DNA from: Pseudofulvimonas gallinarii
Lineage (GTDB): Bacteria > Pseudomonadota > Gammaproteobacteria > Xanthomonadales > UBA2363
Length of the DNA: 64,000 bases
NCBI RefSeq assembly: GCF_004343305.1
Contig: NZ_SMAF01000004.1
Span: 1 to 64,000, forward strand
Direction: 5' to 3'
Below, piece after piece: positions 31,292 to 43,226 of this stretch; the stretch's first letter is position 1; every line of letters begins with the position of its first letter. A program made the position numbers and the translations under genes. The notes under the pieces are model-generated. The model made no database searches, was not told the origin of the DNA, and saw only the letters and a program-made list of their open reading frames with translations.

Positions 31292-31692
31292 GCAATGTGC
31301 ATCCCACGATCCCACGACACCCGCGCAGGCGACGCGCGGGGAATCGCGGGATTGAGCGCGGTCCGGTCGGACCACTGCAGCGGCGGTTCAATCCGGGCAG
31401 CCGCATCGTGCCCGGCGCCAGGCGCAGCCGCTCGGCGTTGCGCGGCGGGTCGGGCCGTTCGGCCCCCGGCATCAGTCCGGTCGGGACAGGAACCGGCGCG
31501 CACGGGCCCGCGCCCGTAACGGGATCTACGGCGGTACGGGACAGTTTCCGGCTGCGCCAATGCACCTCGGATACAGCACAACCATCCGCCCTTTTGCAGA
31601 CCGGATGCCGGCCATCCACTTGAACACCACATGCACGCGTCCTTGCGTGGGATAGCATGGACCCGGTCCCCTTGACCGTCTGGCACTAACCC
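31292..31692. other. Gene-free stretch between the two large membrane protein genes
   Basis: These 401 bases contain only open frames that lack plausible starts or protein-like composition on either strand. One short stem, GGGCC-GTTC-GGCCC, lies near 31450 and could end the upstream transcript. I see no convincing promoter, RNA gene or repeat. Confidence 0.5.
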
Positions 31693-33447
31693 ATGGTTGG
31701 CAACGCCGTCCAACGTCTACCGCGCCCCAGTGCGAACATCGTTTTCCTCCCAGTTGCCGCTGTTTTCGTCGTTCTTGGACTGGTCGCCATTGCCAAGTAC
31801 GGGTGGACCGAGATCCATGCCGACCAGTGGCGGCTCTATCGCATCTACCTGGAAAAGCCCTTTCCCGCCGACATCCTGACCCTGGAGAACGGCCATCGGC
31901 CGGTTTTCCCGGCCCTGCTGCGCGTGGTGGAGATGGAATGGCTGCTTGCCAACCAGGTCCTGCAGCTGGCTGTGGGCGCCCTTCTCGCCCTGTGTACCGT
32001 CCTACTCCTGGCCCATGTCGCGCGGCACGATGATTCATTGCCCGCGGCGTGCCGCGGCGCCGCCATTGCCATGGCGGCATTCGGCATTTTCTGGATGGGG
32101 AATGCCCGCTACCTGCTGCACGGCAACGAATCGGTCCACGGCTACCTGCTGACCACCTGCCTGGCTGGCGGGCTGCTGCTGGTCACCGGAAGCAGGCAGG
32201 GCGCGAGGCCGCTGCTGTCGGCGCTGCTGCTGGCCTTCATCGCCACCTTCAGCTTTGGCCCCGGCATGGCGACCTTCGTCGCGCTCGGGATGGTGCTGGC
32301 AATCCAACGCCGGTACCGCCTCCTGCCCTGGCTCGCCGCGGGCTTGGCGATGACGGTGACGCTGTATTTCCTGTTGCCGGGCGGTACCGGCGTCCGCGAC
32401 CGGCTCGCCTTCGATCCGGTCCTGACCCTGACGACAGCCGCCACCTGGCTGTGCTCCGCGCCGGTGAACATGCTGCTGGCCTTCATCGACCCCAAGGTTG
32501 GCAGCTACCTTCCGGATTTGATCAAACCGGTCGCCGCCGCCAGTTCAGGACTGTACGAACGGGCATTTGGTTCGATCTGGAGCAATCACCGACATGTTGC
32601 CGTCGCCGGCCTGTCAGCGATCGCCTACGTCACCTGGGCAAGCGTCGACACCTGGAGGCACCGGCTCGGCTCCCGCACGTTGCTGGTCGCCCTGGGCCTG
32701 GCATGGTTCGCCATCGCCGCCTCGATCATCGTCGCGCTGGCACGGGCCGACTACTTCGTGCAGTTTCCGGAACAGATCTTCGCCACCCGGTTCCTGCCCT
32801 GGTCCAGCCTTTTCTGGATGGCTGTCACCTGGATCGCACTCGTCCGCGGCAGCCGGGCAACGGCGGCGGGGAAGCCGCGCCTGGCCACGGTTTTCGTGGC
32901 GCTTGCGCTGGCGACCGGACTGGCCACGGGCATCGGCTATGTCGGCTGGGGACACCGGGTCCAGAAGGATATCCGCCTGGTGGCCACCGGCCTGGCTGTG
33001 GGCGTGTTGCCCGTCAACGGGGGCCGCTACGGCGAGACCTATCTGAACGAGGTGCTGGAAGGACTGCCGGCGGTACGTAGCGCTGGCCTGTCCATGTTTG
33101 CCTGGCCCGAGTCGCGCATGCAGGGCCGCCGGATCACATGGGCAGCCACCGAGGCCTGGCCGGATCCGCCGGTCATCGAGTTCGATGACGTGGACAACGA
33201 ACTACCCGACGCGCCGGCATGGGAAATCCGGTTCACCGCGCCTGCGGGCGAAGGCAGGCGACGGCTGCTGGCCGTCGATGCGGAACACCGTGTCGTCGGT
33301 TTGTTGTCCCGCTTCGTCGAGGGCGACAGCATCCGGTTCAGGGGCTATGTGGTCGGGCTGGACGACAAGCGCGGCCTCCGCATCGCGAGTCTCGACAAGG
33401 ATGGTCGCATCCGCTGCCATGCCAACTGCATGCCGGCCGTCGATTGA
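31693..33447 (+). CDS. Polytopic membrane protein of unknown function
   Basis: The 584-residue protein has about eleven hydrophobic segments from residue 16 to about 440. A soluble beta-rich C-terminal domain of about 140 residues follows. After the first helix comes the loop EIHADQWRLYRIYLEKPF and then LENGHRPVFPALL. An acidic loop after helix 1 again resembles GT-C membrane glycosyltransferases, but similarity is loose and I do not recognise the family. It lies in the same direction as the preceding GT-C-like gene and has a similar overall plan, so the two may act on related surface molecules. Confidence 0.55.
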   Translation: MVGNAVQRLPRPSANIVFLPVAAVFVVLGLVAIAKYGWTEIHADQWRLYRIYLEKPFPADILTLENGHRPVFPALLRVVEMEWLLANQVLQLAVGALLALCTVLLLAHVARHDDSLPAACRGAAIAMAAFGIFWMGNARYLLHGNESVHGYLLTTCLAGGLLLVTGSRQGARPLLSALLLAFIATFSFGPGMATFVALGMVLAIQRRYRLLPWLAAGLAMTVTLYFLLPGGTGVRDRLAFDPVLTLTTAATWLCSAPVNMLLAFIDPKVGSYLPDLIKPVAAASSGLYERAFGSIWSNHRHVAVAGLSAIAYVTWASVDTWRHRLGSRTLLVALGLAWFAIAASIIVALARADYFVQFPEQIFATRFLPWSSLFWMAVTWIALVRGSRATAAGKPRLATVFVALALATGLATGIGYVGWGHRVQKDIRLVATGLAVGVLPVNGGRYGETYLNEVLEGLPAVRSAGLSMFAWPESRMQGRRITWAATEAWPDPPVIEFDDVDNELPDAPAWEIRFTAPAGEGRRRLLAVDAEHRVVGLLSRFVEGDSIRFRGYVVGLDDKRGLRIASLDKDGRIRCHANCMPAVD

Positions 33448-33570
33448 ATACGGCAACGCCAGCGATGTCGACCCGCGGGCCGGCGCACGAGCATCAGGCC
33501 GGGGTCCCCTGAAGGGTAGCGCCGGTGCCGCCGGCTCGGACAGATCAGCAGTCGGAAGGACAGCCTTGTT

Positions 33571-33595
33571 CGTGCCGCCGGTCGCGGCCGGCACG
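33571..33595 (-). terminator. Hairpin between convergent genes
   Basis: CGTGCCG (33571-33577) and CGGCACG (33589-33595) pair perfectly, with further inner G-C pairing. It lies 5 bases past the minus-strand methyltransferase stop and between two convergent genes, so it could serve both. No T run is seen. Confidence 0.4.
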
Positions 33596-33599
33596 CGGG

Positions 33600-34652
33600 T
33601 CAGCGCAGGCTGGGATGGACGCTGGCCTCGGGCGTGATGCCACGGCTGCAGAAACGCCGCTGCGCCGGCTCCGTCGCCAGCACCGCGAGCATGTGCGTCG
33701 GGGTCAGCCGTCCCTCGGCCAGGCCGGCTTCGTCGTAGGCATGCAGGCGGTCGACGAAGGCGCGGTCCCACTCGGCGTCGGCATTGAAGTTGTGACCGAA
33801 GTTGCGGTCGACGAAGACATCGATCACGTTGCCGAAGCCGATGAAACAGTGGAAATGCAGTCGTTGCAGCAGTGCCGGAACGATATCCTGGGCACGGATG
33901 CCCTCGAAGCCTTCGTGCGAGCAATCCCAGTTGATGTACTGCGGCTCGTGGCGCTTCAAGGCCTGGTTGTAGCGGTAGGCATCCGGCAACTCTGTCCAGA
34001 ACGACTGCACCGCCCTCAGTGCCTCCGGCCAGCGCGCATGACCGTTGCGGCCGATGATGTCGCTGACCACGAACAGGGCGCCATCAGCCAGGCAGTCATG
34101 TACGCTGGCGAACAGGGCCTCCAGCTCCACCACATGATGCAGCGACTGGTTGGCCATCACACCGTCGAAAGTCCGACCCGGCCGCCAGTGGTTGAAATCC
34201 CCATGCAGCGGCCGGATATGCGCGGCCACGCCTTCGGCTTCGGCCAGCGCCATGCCGCGCGCCAGCATCGCCGGGTTGATGTCCAGACAATGGATGACAA
34301 AGTCCTGCAAGCCCTGTTCGCGCAGCAGTTTCGCCACGCGCACCTCGGTGTCGCAGTTGCCTGCGCCGATGCTCACAAATTGAGCAGCCGCCCCGCTATT
34401 TCCATTTTGGGCACTTTGCATCAGGAAGCGGGCGAAGAACTGGTCGGGATTGGACGCCCCGACCTCCTCGATCATCGGCCGGATATAGGTATCCGACCAG
34501 TAGTGGAAGATTTCCGGAAGCGCGTTGACATCAACGCAGGCGGAGTAGTTGGCCAGCTCCTGCTGCAGCCGCCGGTCGTAGGCATCGCCCGTCTCCGCGG
34601 CGCGGACCTTTCGCAGCCATCGCGCCACCGATTTCAGTGCACACATCGGCAT
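33600..34652 (-). CDS. Class I SAM-dependent methyltransferase
   Basis: The 350-residue protein has SAM motif I FVSIGAGNCD (residues 92-101). CLDINPAML supplies the acidic residue that binds the ribose. DGVMANQSLHHVVE is motif IV and ADGALFVVSDIIG follows. The first 90 residues form a helical cap. The family resembles small-molecule or lipid methyltransferases, but the substrate is unknown. The start could be ATG 34652 or ATG 34646. It lies only about 10-16 bases after the S9 peptidase stop on the same strand and may be co-transcribed with it. Confidence 0.8.
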   Translation of the reverse strand: MPMCALKSVARWLRKVRAAETGDAYDRRLQQELANYSACVDVNALPEIFHYWSDTYIRPMIEEVGASNPDQFFARFLMQSAQNGNSGAAAQFVSIGAGNCDTEVRVAKLLREQGLQDFVIHCLDINPAMLARGMALAEAEGVAAHIRPLHGDFNHWRPGRTFDGVMANQSLHHVVELEALFASVHDCLADGALFVVSDIIGRNGHARWPEALRAVQSFWTELPDAYRYNQALKRHEPQYINWDCSHEGFEGIRAQDIVPALLQRLHFHCFIGFGNVIDVFVDRNFGHNFNADAEWDRAFVDRLHAYDEAGLAEGRLTPTHMLAVLATEPAQRRFCSRGITPEASVHPSLR

Positions 34653-34662
34653 CTCTATAACT

Positions 34663-36729
34663 TCACCGAGCCGGCTTCTCGACCAGCCACTGCGTCAGCC
34701 AGGCGTTGACGGTGTCGTGCCAGAGGATGGAGTTGGCCGGCTTGAGGATCCAGTGGTTCTCGTCCGGGAAGCGCAGGAAGCGGCTGGGAATGCCCTTGCG
34801 CTGCAGCGCCGTGAAGGTGCTGATGCCCTGCTCCAGCGGCACGCGGAAATCGAGATCGCCGTGCACCACGAGCATCGGCACGCGCCACTTGGCGACGTGG
34901 TTGGCGGGATTGAACTGCTCGTAGACCTCCGGCGTCTCGTAGTACGGGCGACCGCCGTGCTCCCATTCGTCGAACCACAATTCCTCGGTGGCGTAGTACA
35001 TGGTGCGCGCGTCGAAGATGCCGCTGTGGTTGACCAGGCACTGGAAGGCATCCGGCCAGTTGCCGGCGATCCAGTTGATCATGTAGCCACCGTAGGATGC
35101 ACCCAGCGCGCAGACCTTGTCGCCATCCAGCCAGTCGTACTTGGCGAGCGCGGTGGCCAGCCCCTTCTGCAGGTCGACCAGCGGCTTGCCGCCCCAGTCG
35201 GTGCGGATGGCATCGGTGAACGCCTGGCCATAGCCGGTGGAACCGTGGAAGTCGATGAACACGGCAGCGAAGCCGGCGCCGGTGTAGGTCTGCGGATTCC
35301 AGCGGTAATGCCAGTGGTTGCCCATCGAGCCCTGCGGGCCGCCATGGATGATGAAGGCGACCGGATAGCGCTTGCCCTGCTCGTAGTTCCACGGCTTGAC
35401 GACATGACCGTACACCGTGGCGTCATTGGCACCGTAGAAGCTGAACTGCTCATAGGCTCCGAAGGCGACATCCTGCAGGCGCTCGCGGTTGAGCTGCGTC
35501 AGCGGCTGCACGTTGCCGCCCTGCAGGTCCATGCGGAACAGGTCGGCCGGCGTGGTCAGGTCGTCATAGACATAGACCAGGTCCCTGGCGCCGACGGCGA
35601 CCGCGCCGACATAGCCGACGTCATTGAGCGCGCGCACCGTGCCCTTGGCGATGTCGATGGCGAACAGGCGATGCTGGCCAAGCTCGTCAGCGGTGACATA
35701 CAGCGTCTTGCCATCGGGCGAGAACGCCAGCGAACCCGCCGAACGATCCCAGTCGGCGGCCAGCTCGCGGGTTTCGCCGCTGGCGAGGTCGCGCAGCAGG
35801 ATGCGCTGGCGGTCGGCCTCGTATTTAGGCCGCGACATCGCCAGGTAGGCCAGCGTCCTGCCGTCCGGCGACACCACCGGCGTGCTGTCGCTGGCGTCGT
35901 TGTCGTCGGTCAGGTTCACCGGACGACGACTGCCGTCCACCGGCGCCTGCCAGATGTCGAGGTTGGTGGACAGCGGCTCCAGCGCGGCATCGACGTCGCG
36001 CAGCACGAAGAACACGCTGCTGCCATCGGCGCTGAAGGTGAAGTCGCCATCGCCGCCGAAGGGCTTGGAGGGCGTGTCGCCGTTCAGGCCCTTGCTGACC
36101 CAGACCGGCGTGCCGGCCTTGCCGTCGCGACCGATGTCGGCGACGAACAGCTGCGAGCGCGTGCCGTCCTTCCAGGTGTCCCAGTGACGCACGAACAGAC
36201 TGTCATAGACGTGGCCGCTGGCCTTCTCCGAGGCACGCGCCTCGTTGCGCTGCACCGTGCAGGCAATGTCGGCGCAGTCGAGGAACATGTCCATCGACAC
36301 GGCGATCCTGCGACCGTCGCGGCTCAGTCCATAGGCACCGATGCCGAGCGGATAGCTGGTCACCTGCTCGGCCTCGCTGCCGTCCAGCGGCAGGCGCCAT
36401 ACCTGCGCCGAGCCGGACTTGCCGGACACCGCATAGAGCCGGCCGTCACCCGCGAAACGCGCGCTGGACCAGCTTTCGCCGGCCGGCGTCAGGCGGACCG
36501 CCTCGTCGTCGCGGCGGTCAAGGCGACGCAGCCACAGGCTGTTGACGCCCTTGTTGTTCTCCAGGTCGGTCTCGCGCACGGCATAGACCAGCAGCGTGCC
36601 GTCCGGGGAAACCTGTGGGTCGGACACGCGTTCCAGGGTGACCAGGTCGCGGACATCGAATCCGCGGGTGTCGGCCAGTGCGGGCACGGCGACAAGGGAA
36701 CACAACACGGCGGCAGTCAATGCGCGCAT
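34663..36729 (-). CDS. Secreted S9-family prolyl oligopeptidase/dipeptidyl aminopeptidase
   Basis: The 688-residue protein has a signal peptide (MRALTAAVLCSLVAVPALA). A TolB-like beta-propeller with several SPDGxxL blades spans about 30-410, and an alpha/beta-hydrolase domain follows. The catalytic triad is S545 (GASYGGYM), D627 (HGDLDFRVP) and H659 (ENHWI). It should cleave short peptides in the periplasm. I used the ATG at 36729, which has GGAG 7 bases upstream; the frame runs open further upstream without a signal peptide. It is divergent from an OPT transporter gene, which suggests a peptide-use pair. Confidence 0.9.
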   Translation of the reverse strand: MRALTAAVLCSLVAVPALADTRGFDVRDLVTLERVSDPQVSPDGTLLVYAVRETDLENNKGVNSLWLRRLDRRDDEAVRLTPAGESWSSARFAGDGRLYAVSGKSGSAQVWRLPLDGSEAEQVTSYPLGIGAYGLSRDGRRIAVSMDMFLDCADIACTVQRNEARASEKASGHVYDSLFVRHWDTWKDGTRSQLFVADIGRDGKAGTPVWVSKGLNGDTPSKPFGGDGDFTFSADGSSVFFVLRDVDAALEPLSTNLDIWQAPVDGSRRPVNLTDDNDASDSTPVVSPDGRTLAYLAMSRPKYEADRQRILLRDLASGETRELAADWDRSAGSLAFSPDGKTLYVTADELGQHRLFAIDIAKGTVRALNDVGYVGAVAVGARDLVYVYDDLTTPADLFRMDLQGGNVQPLTQLNRERLQDVAFGAYEQFSFYGANDATVYGHVVKPWNYEQGKRYPVAFIIHGGPQGSMGNHWHYRWNPQTYTGAGFAAVFIDFHGSTGYGQAFTDAIRTDWGGKPLVDLQKGLATALAKYDWLDGDKVCALGASYGGYMINWIAGNWPDAFQCLVNHSGIFDARTMYYATEELWFDEWEHGGRPYYETPEVYEQFNPANHVAKWRVPMLVVHGDLDFRVPLEQGISTFTALQRKGIPSRFLRFPDENHWILKPANSILWHDTVNAWLTQWLVEKPAR

Positions 36730-36920
36730 GGGAGGACTCCAGGACGGCAATACGGTCGGGCGATGGTAGCAGCCGGCCGTTGGCGCCGGCACGGGCGCGA
36801 CAATCACGGCGAATTGCGCTACGGTCCGCGCTGGCGTTGCCGGCCAAGGAATGCGGCGCGCCGACCGGATGGGAGGCCGGCCATCGCATGGTCGATCGCT
36901 CCCGAAGTCGACCCCACTGC

Positions 36921-38882
36921 ATGGAATTTCCGATGCGCGCCGAAGCCTTACCGCAGCTCACTGCACGTGCCGTCATCCTGGCCATTGTCCTGGCCGTGAT
37001 CCTGGCCGCCGCCAATACCTACCTCGGCCTCTTCGCAGGCATGACCATCGCGTCGGCGATCCCGGCGGCCGTGGTGTCGATGGCCGTTCTGCGCGCCCTG
37101 GGGGGCGGCACCATCCTCGAAAACAACATCGTCCAGACCGGCGCCTCGGCGGGTTCCTCGATCGCCTCCGGCGTGATCTTCACCATTCCCGCGCTGATCA
37201 TCCTGGGCTACTGGACCGAATTCAAATACAGCTGGGTGCTGGCCATCGCCGGCCTCGGCGGCCTGCTCGGCGTGCTGTTCTCGGTGCCGCTGCGCCGCTC
37301 CCTGATCGTCGACCAGGGCCTGGCGTTCCCGGAGGGCAAGGCGGCGGCGGAAGTACTGAAGACCGGTGAGAACCCGGCCCAGGGCGTGAAGATCCTCGCC
37401 GGCGCCGCGCTCCTCGGCGGCTTCATGAAGCTGGCGGCCGCCAGCGGCCTGCGGCTGATCTCCGATACCGCCGCCGGCGCCGTCTGGCTCGGCAAGGGCA
37501 TCGCCTATGCGGGCACCAACCTGTCGCCGGCCCTGCTCGGCGTCGGCTACATCGTCGGACTGAACATCGGCATCGTCGTCCTTGCCGGCGGCGTCATCGG
37601 CTGGAACATCGCGATTCCGCTGTACAGCATGTTCGCCGAAAGCAATCCCGACCTGCTGGCCGCCATCACCGGCGCCTGCGGTGCGATCGGCACCGGCGAC
37701 GCCGAATGCGCGGCCGGCGTGATCTGGTCGCGTGAAGTGCGCTACCTCGGCGTCGGCGCCATGCTCGTCGGCGGAGTCTGGACCCTGATCTCGCTGCGCA
37801 AGTCGCTGTTCTCCGGCATCAGGACCGGTCTCGCCGTCGCCCGTGCCGGCGCCAATGCCAACATCGCGCATACCGAGCGCGACCTGCCGATGAAGGCCAT
37901 CCTGATCGGCCTGGTGCTCTTCACCCTGCCCCTGCTGGCGCTGTACCAGGCCATCGTCGGCAACTGGGGCGTCAGCGTGCCCATGACCATCATCATGATC
38001 GTCGCCGGCTTCCTGTTTGTGTCCGTGTCTGCCTACATGGCCGGCCTCGTCGGCTCGTCGAACAACCCGGTGTCGGGCATCACCATCGCCACCATCCTGT
38101 TCTCGGCCGGCGTGCTGGTCGTGCTGCTCGGACCGGATGCCGAGATCGGCCCGGTCGCGGCGATCATGATCGGCGCCGTCGTCTGCTGTGCGGCCTGCAT
38201 CGGCGGTGACAACCTGCAGGACCTGAAGTGCGGTTACATCGTCGGCGCCACGCCCTGGAAACAGCAGGTCATGCTCGCCATCGGCGCGATCTCCAGCGCG
38301 CTGGTCATGGCGCCGGTGCTGAACCTGCTGGCGCAAGCCTACGGCATCGGCGTGCCGACCGAATCGCATCCGAATCCATTGCTGGCGCCGCAGGCCAACC
38401 TGATGGCGTCGGTGGCGCGCGGCATGTTCGGTGGCGACCTGCCCTGGAACACCATCGGCATCGGCGCCGCCATCGGTGCCGCCATCATCGCGCTGGACAG
38501 CTGGCTGAAGGCGCGCGGCTCCTCCTTCCGCGTACCGGTGCTGGCCTGCGCCATCGGCATCTACCTGCCGATCGAGCTGATGGTGCCGATCTTCCTCGGT
38601 GGCCTGCTGGCGCACTTCGTCGAGCGTCGCGCTCACGTCGGCAACGACGAGGAAGCGCGCGACAAGGTGCATCGCATGGGCATGCTGTTCGCCGCCGGCC
38701 TGATCACCGGCGAGGCGCTGATGGGCATCTTCATCGCCATTCCGATCGTCGTCGCCGAAAGCGCCGACGTGCTTGCCCTGCCGCCCAGCATGCAGCTGGG
38801 CAAGTGGCTGGGCCTGGTGATGCTGGCAGTGGTGGCATGGCTGCTGTATCGCAGCGCCACCAAGGCGCGCCCGGAGCACTGA
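36921..38882 (+). CDS. OPT-family oligopeptide transporter
   Basis: This 653-residue inner-membrane protein has many hydrophobic helices. The family motifs ANTYLGLFAGMTIASAIPAA, NNIVQTGASAGSSIASG and GDNLQDLKCGYIVGATPWKQ are all clear. OPT proteins import oligopeptides or metal-chelator conjugates by proton symport. The divergent S9 peptidase next door favours peptides. The ATG at 36921 has no obvious ribosome site; a second ATG at 36933 is possible. A strong hairpin follows the gene. Confidence 0.92.
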   Translation: MEFPMRAEALPQLTARAVILAIVLAVILAAANTYLGLFAGMTIASAIPAAVVSMAVLRALGGGTILENNIVQTGASAGSSIASGVIFTIPALIILGYWTEFKYSWVLAIAGLGGLLGVLFSVPLRRSLIVDQGLAFPEGKAAAEVLKTGENPAQGVKILAGAALLGGFMKLAAASGLRLISDTAAGAVWLGKGIAYAGTNLSPALLGVGYIVGLNIGIVVLAGGVIGWNIAIPLYSMFAESNPDLLAAITGACGAIGTGDAECAAGVIWSREVRYLGVGAMLVGGVWTLISLRKSLFSGIRTGLAVARAGANANIAHTERDLPMKAILIGLVLFTLPLLALYQAIVGNWGVSVPMTIIMIVAGFLFVSVSAYMAGLVGSSNNPVSGITIATILFSAGVLVVLLGPDAEIGPVAAIMIGAVVCCAACIGGDNLQDLKCGYIVGATPWKQQVMLAIGAISSALVMAPVLNLLAQAYGIGVPTESHPNPLLAPQANLMASVARGMFGGDLPWNTIGIGAAIGAAIIALDSWLKARGSSFRVPVLACAIGIYLPIELMVPIFLGGLLAHFVERRAHVGNDEEARDKVHRMGMLFAAGLITGEALMGIFIAIPIVVAESADVLALPPSMQLGKWLGLVMLAVVAWLLYRSATKARPEH

Positions 38883-38901
38883 TCCGGCGATGGCAGGACC
38901 T

Positions 38902-38929
38902 GCGCGGGGCGCCTTCAGGCGCCCCGCGC
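38902..38929 (+). terminator. Strong hairpin after the OPT transporter gene
   Basis: GCGCGGGGCGCC (38902-38913) and GGCGCCCCGCGC (38918-38929) form a perfect 12-bp stem with a TTCA loop, 20 bases past the stop codon. A weak T-rich patch (CCTTTCC) follows. Confidence 0.65.
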
Positions 38930-39011
38930 ATGGGTGGCCTTTCCTCGATGCCGCATGCCATGCACCTTCCCGCCTGCGGGCCGCTGTTCCAATGACCGAC
39001 GCAACCCCGAC

Positions 39012-39584
39012 ATGATCGAACGCCTGCCCCAGTGGCTGCAGAACTGGCTGCACGAGTTGCTGCCACTGGTCCTCACGATCCTCGTCCTGCTTGCGGCCTG
39101 GCTGCTCAAGCGCATCCTGCGGCGTGTCATCGACGAGGCCGGTCGGCGCTACCAGATGCCGGCGGCGATGGTGATGGCGCCGAAGCGCCTGGGCGGTTTC
39201 GTCATCAATGTCGCCGCACTGCTGCTGATCCTGCAGTTGCTTGGCGTTTCGGGCACGGTGCTGTGGACGGCGTTCACGGGTTTCGCGGCGGTCGGCGCGG
39301 TCGCCTTCTTCGCCGCCTGGAGCGTGCTGTCGAACCTGTTCTGCACGCTCCTGATCATCACCACGCGGCCGTTCCGCCTGCATGACCGCGTCGAACTGCT
39401 GGAAAACGGCGAGAAGCCCGGGCTGAAGGGCGAAGTCATCGACATCAACATGGTCTATACGACACTGCGCGAGGACGGAGAAGCCGGCACCACGCTGCGC
39501 GTCCCGAACAACCTCTTCTTCCAGCGCACCATCCGCCGCTGGCCGCCGGGCACCGCGCCGGCACCGGAACCAACCATCCAGTAG
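39012..39584 (+). CDS. Small MscS-family mechanosensitive channel protein
   Basis: This 190-residue membrane protein has a first helix (LLPLVLTILVLLAAWLLKRIL), a second helix near 60-80 and a pore-type helix rich in Gly and Ala (GFAAVGAVAFFAAWSVLSNL). The MscS beta-domain opening RPFRLHDRVELLE, then INMVYTTLR and VPNNLFFQR follow. E. coli MscS has 286 residues; the C-terminal alpha/beta cage is missing here, and the protein ends in a Pro-rich tail soon after the beta-domain. Whether it gates alone is open. I chose ATG 39012 because upstream codons do not look like coding sequence. Confidence 0.82.
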   Translation: MIERLPQWLQNWLHELLPLVLTILVLLAAWLLKRILRRVIDEAGRRYQMPAAMVMAPKRLGGFVINVAALLLILQLLGVSGTVLWTAFTGFAAVGAVAFFAAWSVLSNLFCTLLIITTRPFRLHDRVELLENGEKPGLKGEVIDINMVYTTLREDGEAGTTLRVPNNLFFQRTIRRWPPGTAPAPEPTIQ

Positions 39585-39667
39585 GCACACGGCGGTTGTC
39601 CTGGCGGCGGAGCGCCATGACCGATCGGCCTACGGGTACCACGGCGCAGCCGCACGCCCGGCGGCGA

Positions 39668-39690
39668 CGGTCGCGGCATCACCGCGACCG
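39668..39690. terminator. Hairpin between convergent mscS-like and epmA genes
   Basis: CGGTCGCGG (39668-39676) pairs perfectly with CCGCGACCG (39682-39690) around CATCA. It lies between two converging genes, 9 bases from the epmA stop, and could terminate both. Confidence 0.5.
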
Positions 39691-39699
39691 GCACGCGGC

Positions 39700-43193
<3,494 letters not shown>

Positions 43194-43226
43194 CTAAACT
43201 GCGCGCACCCGCGACAGGAATCCACC

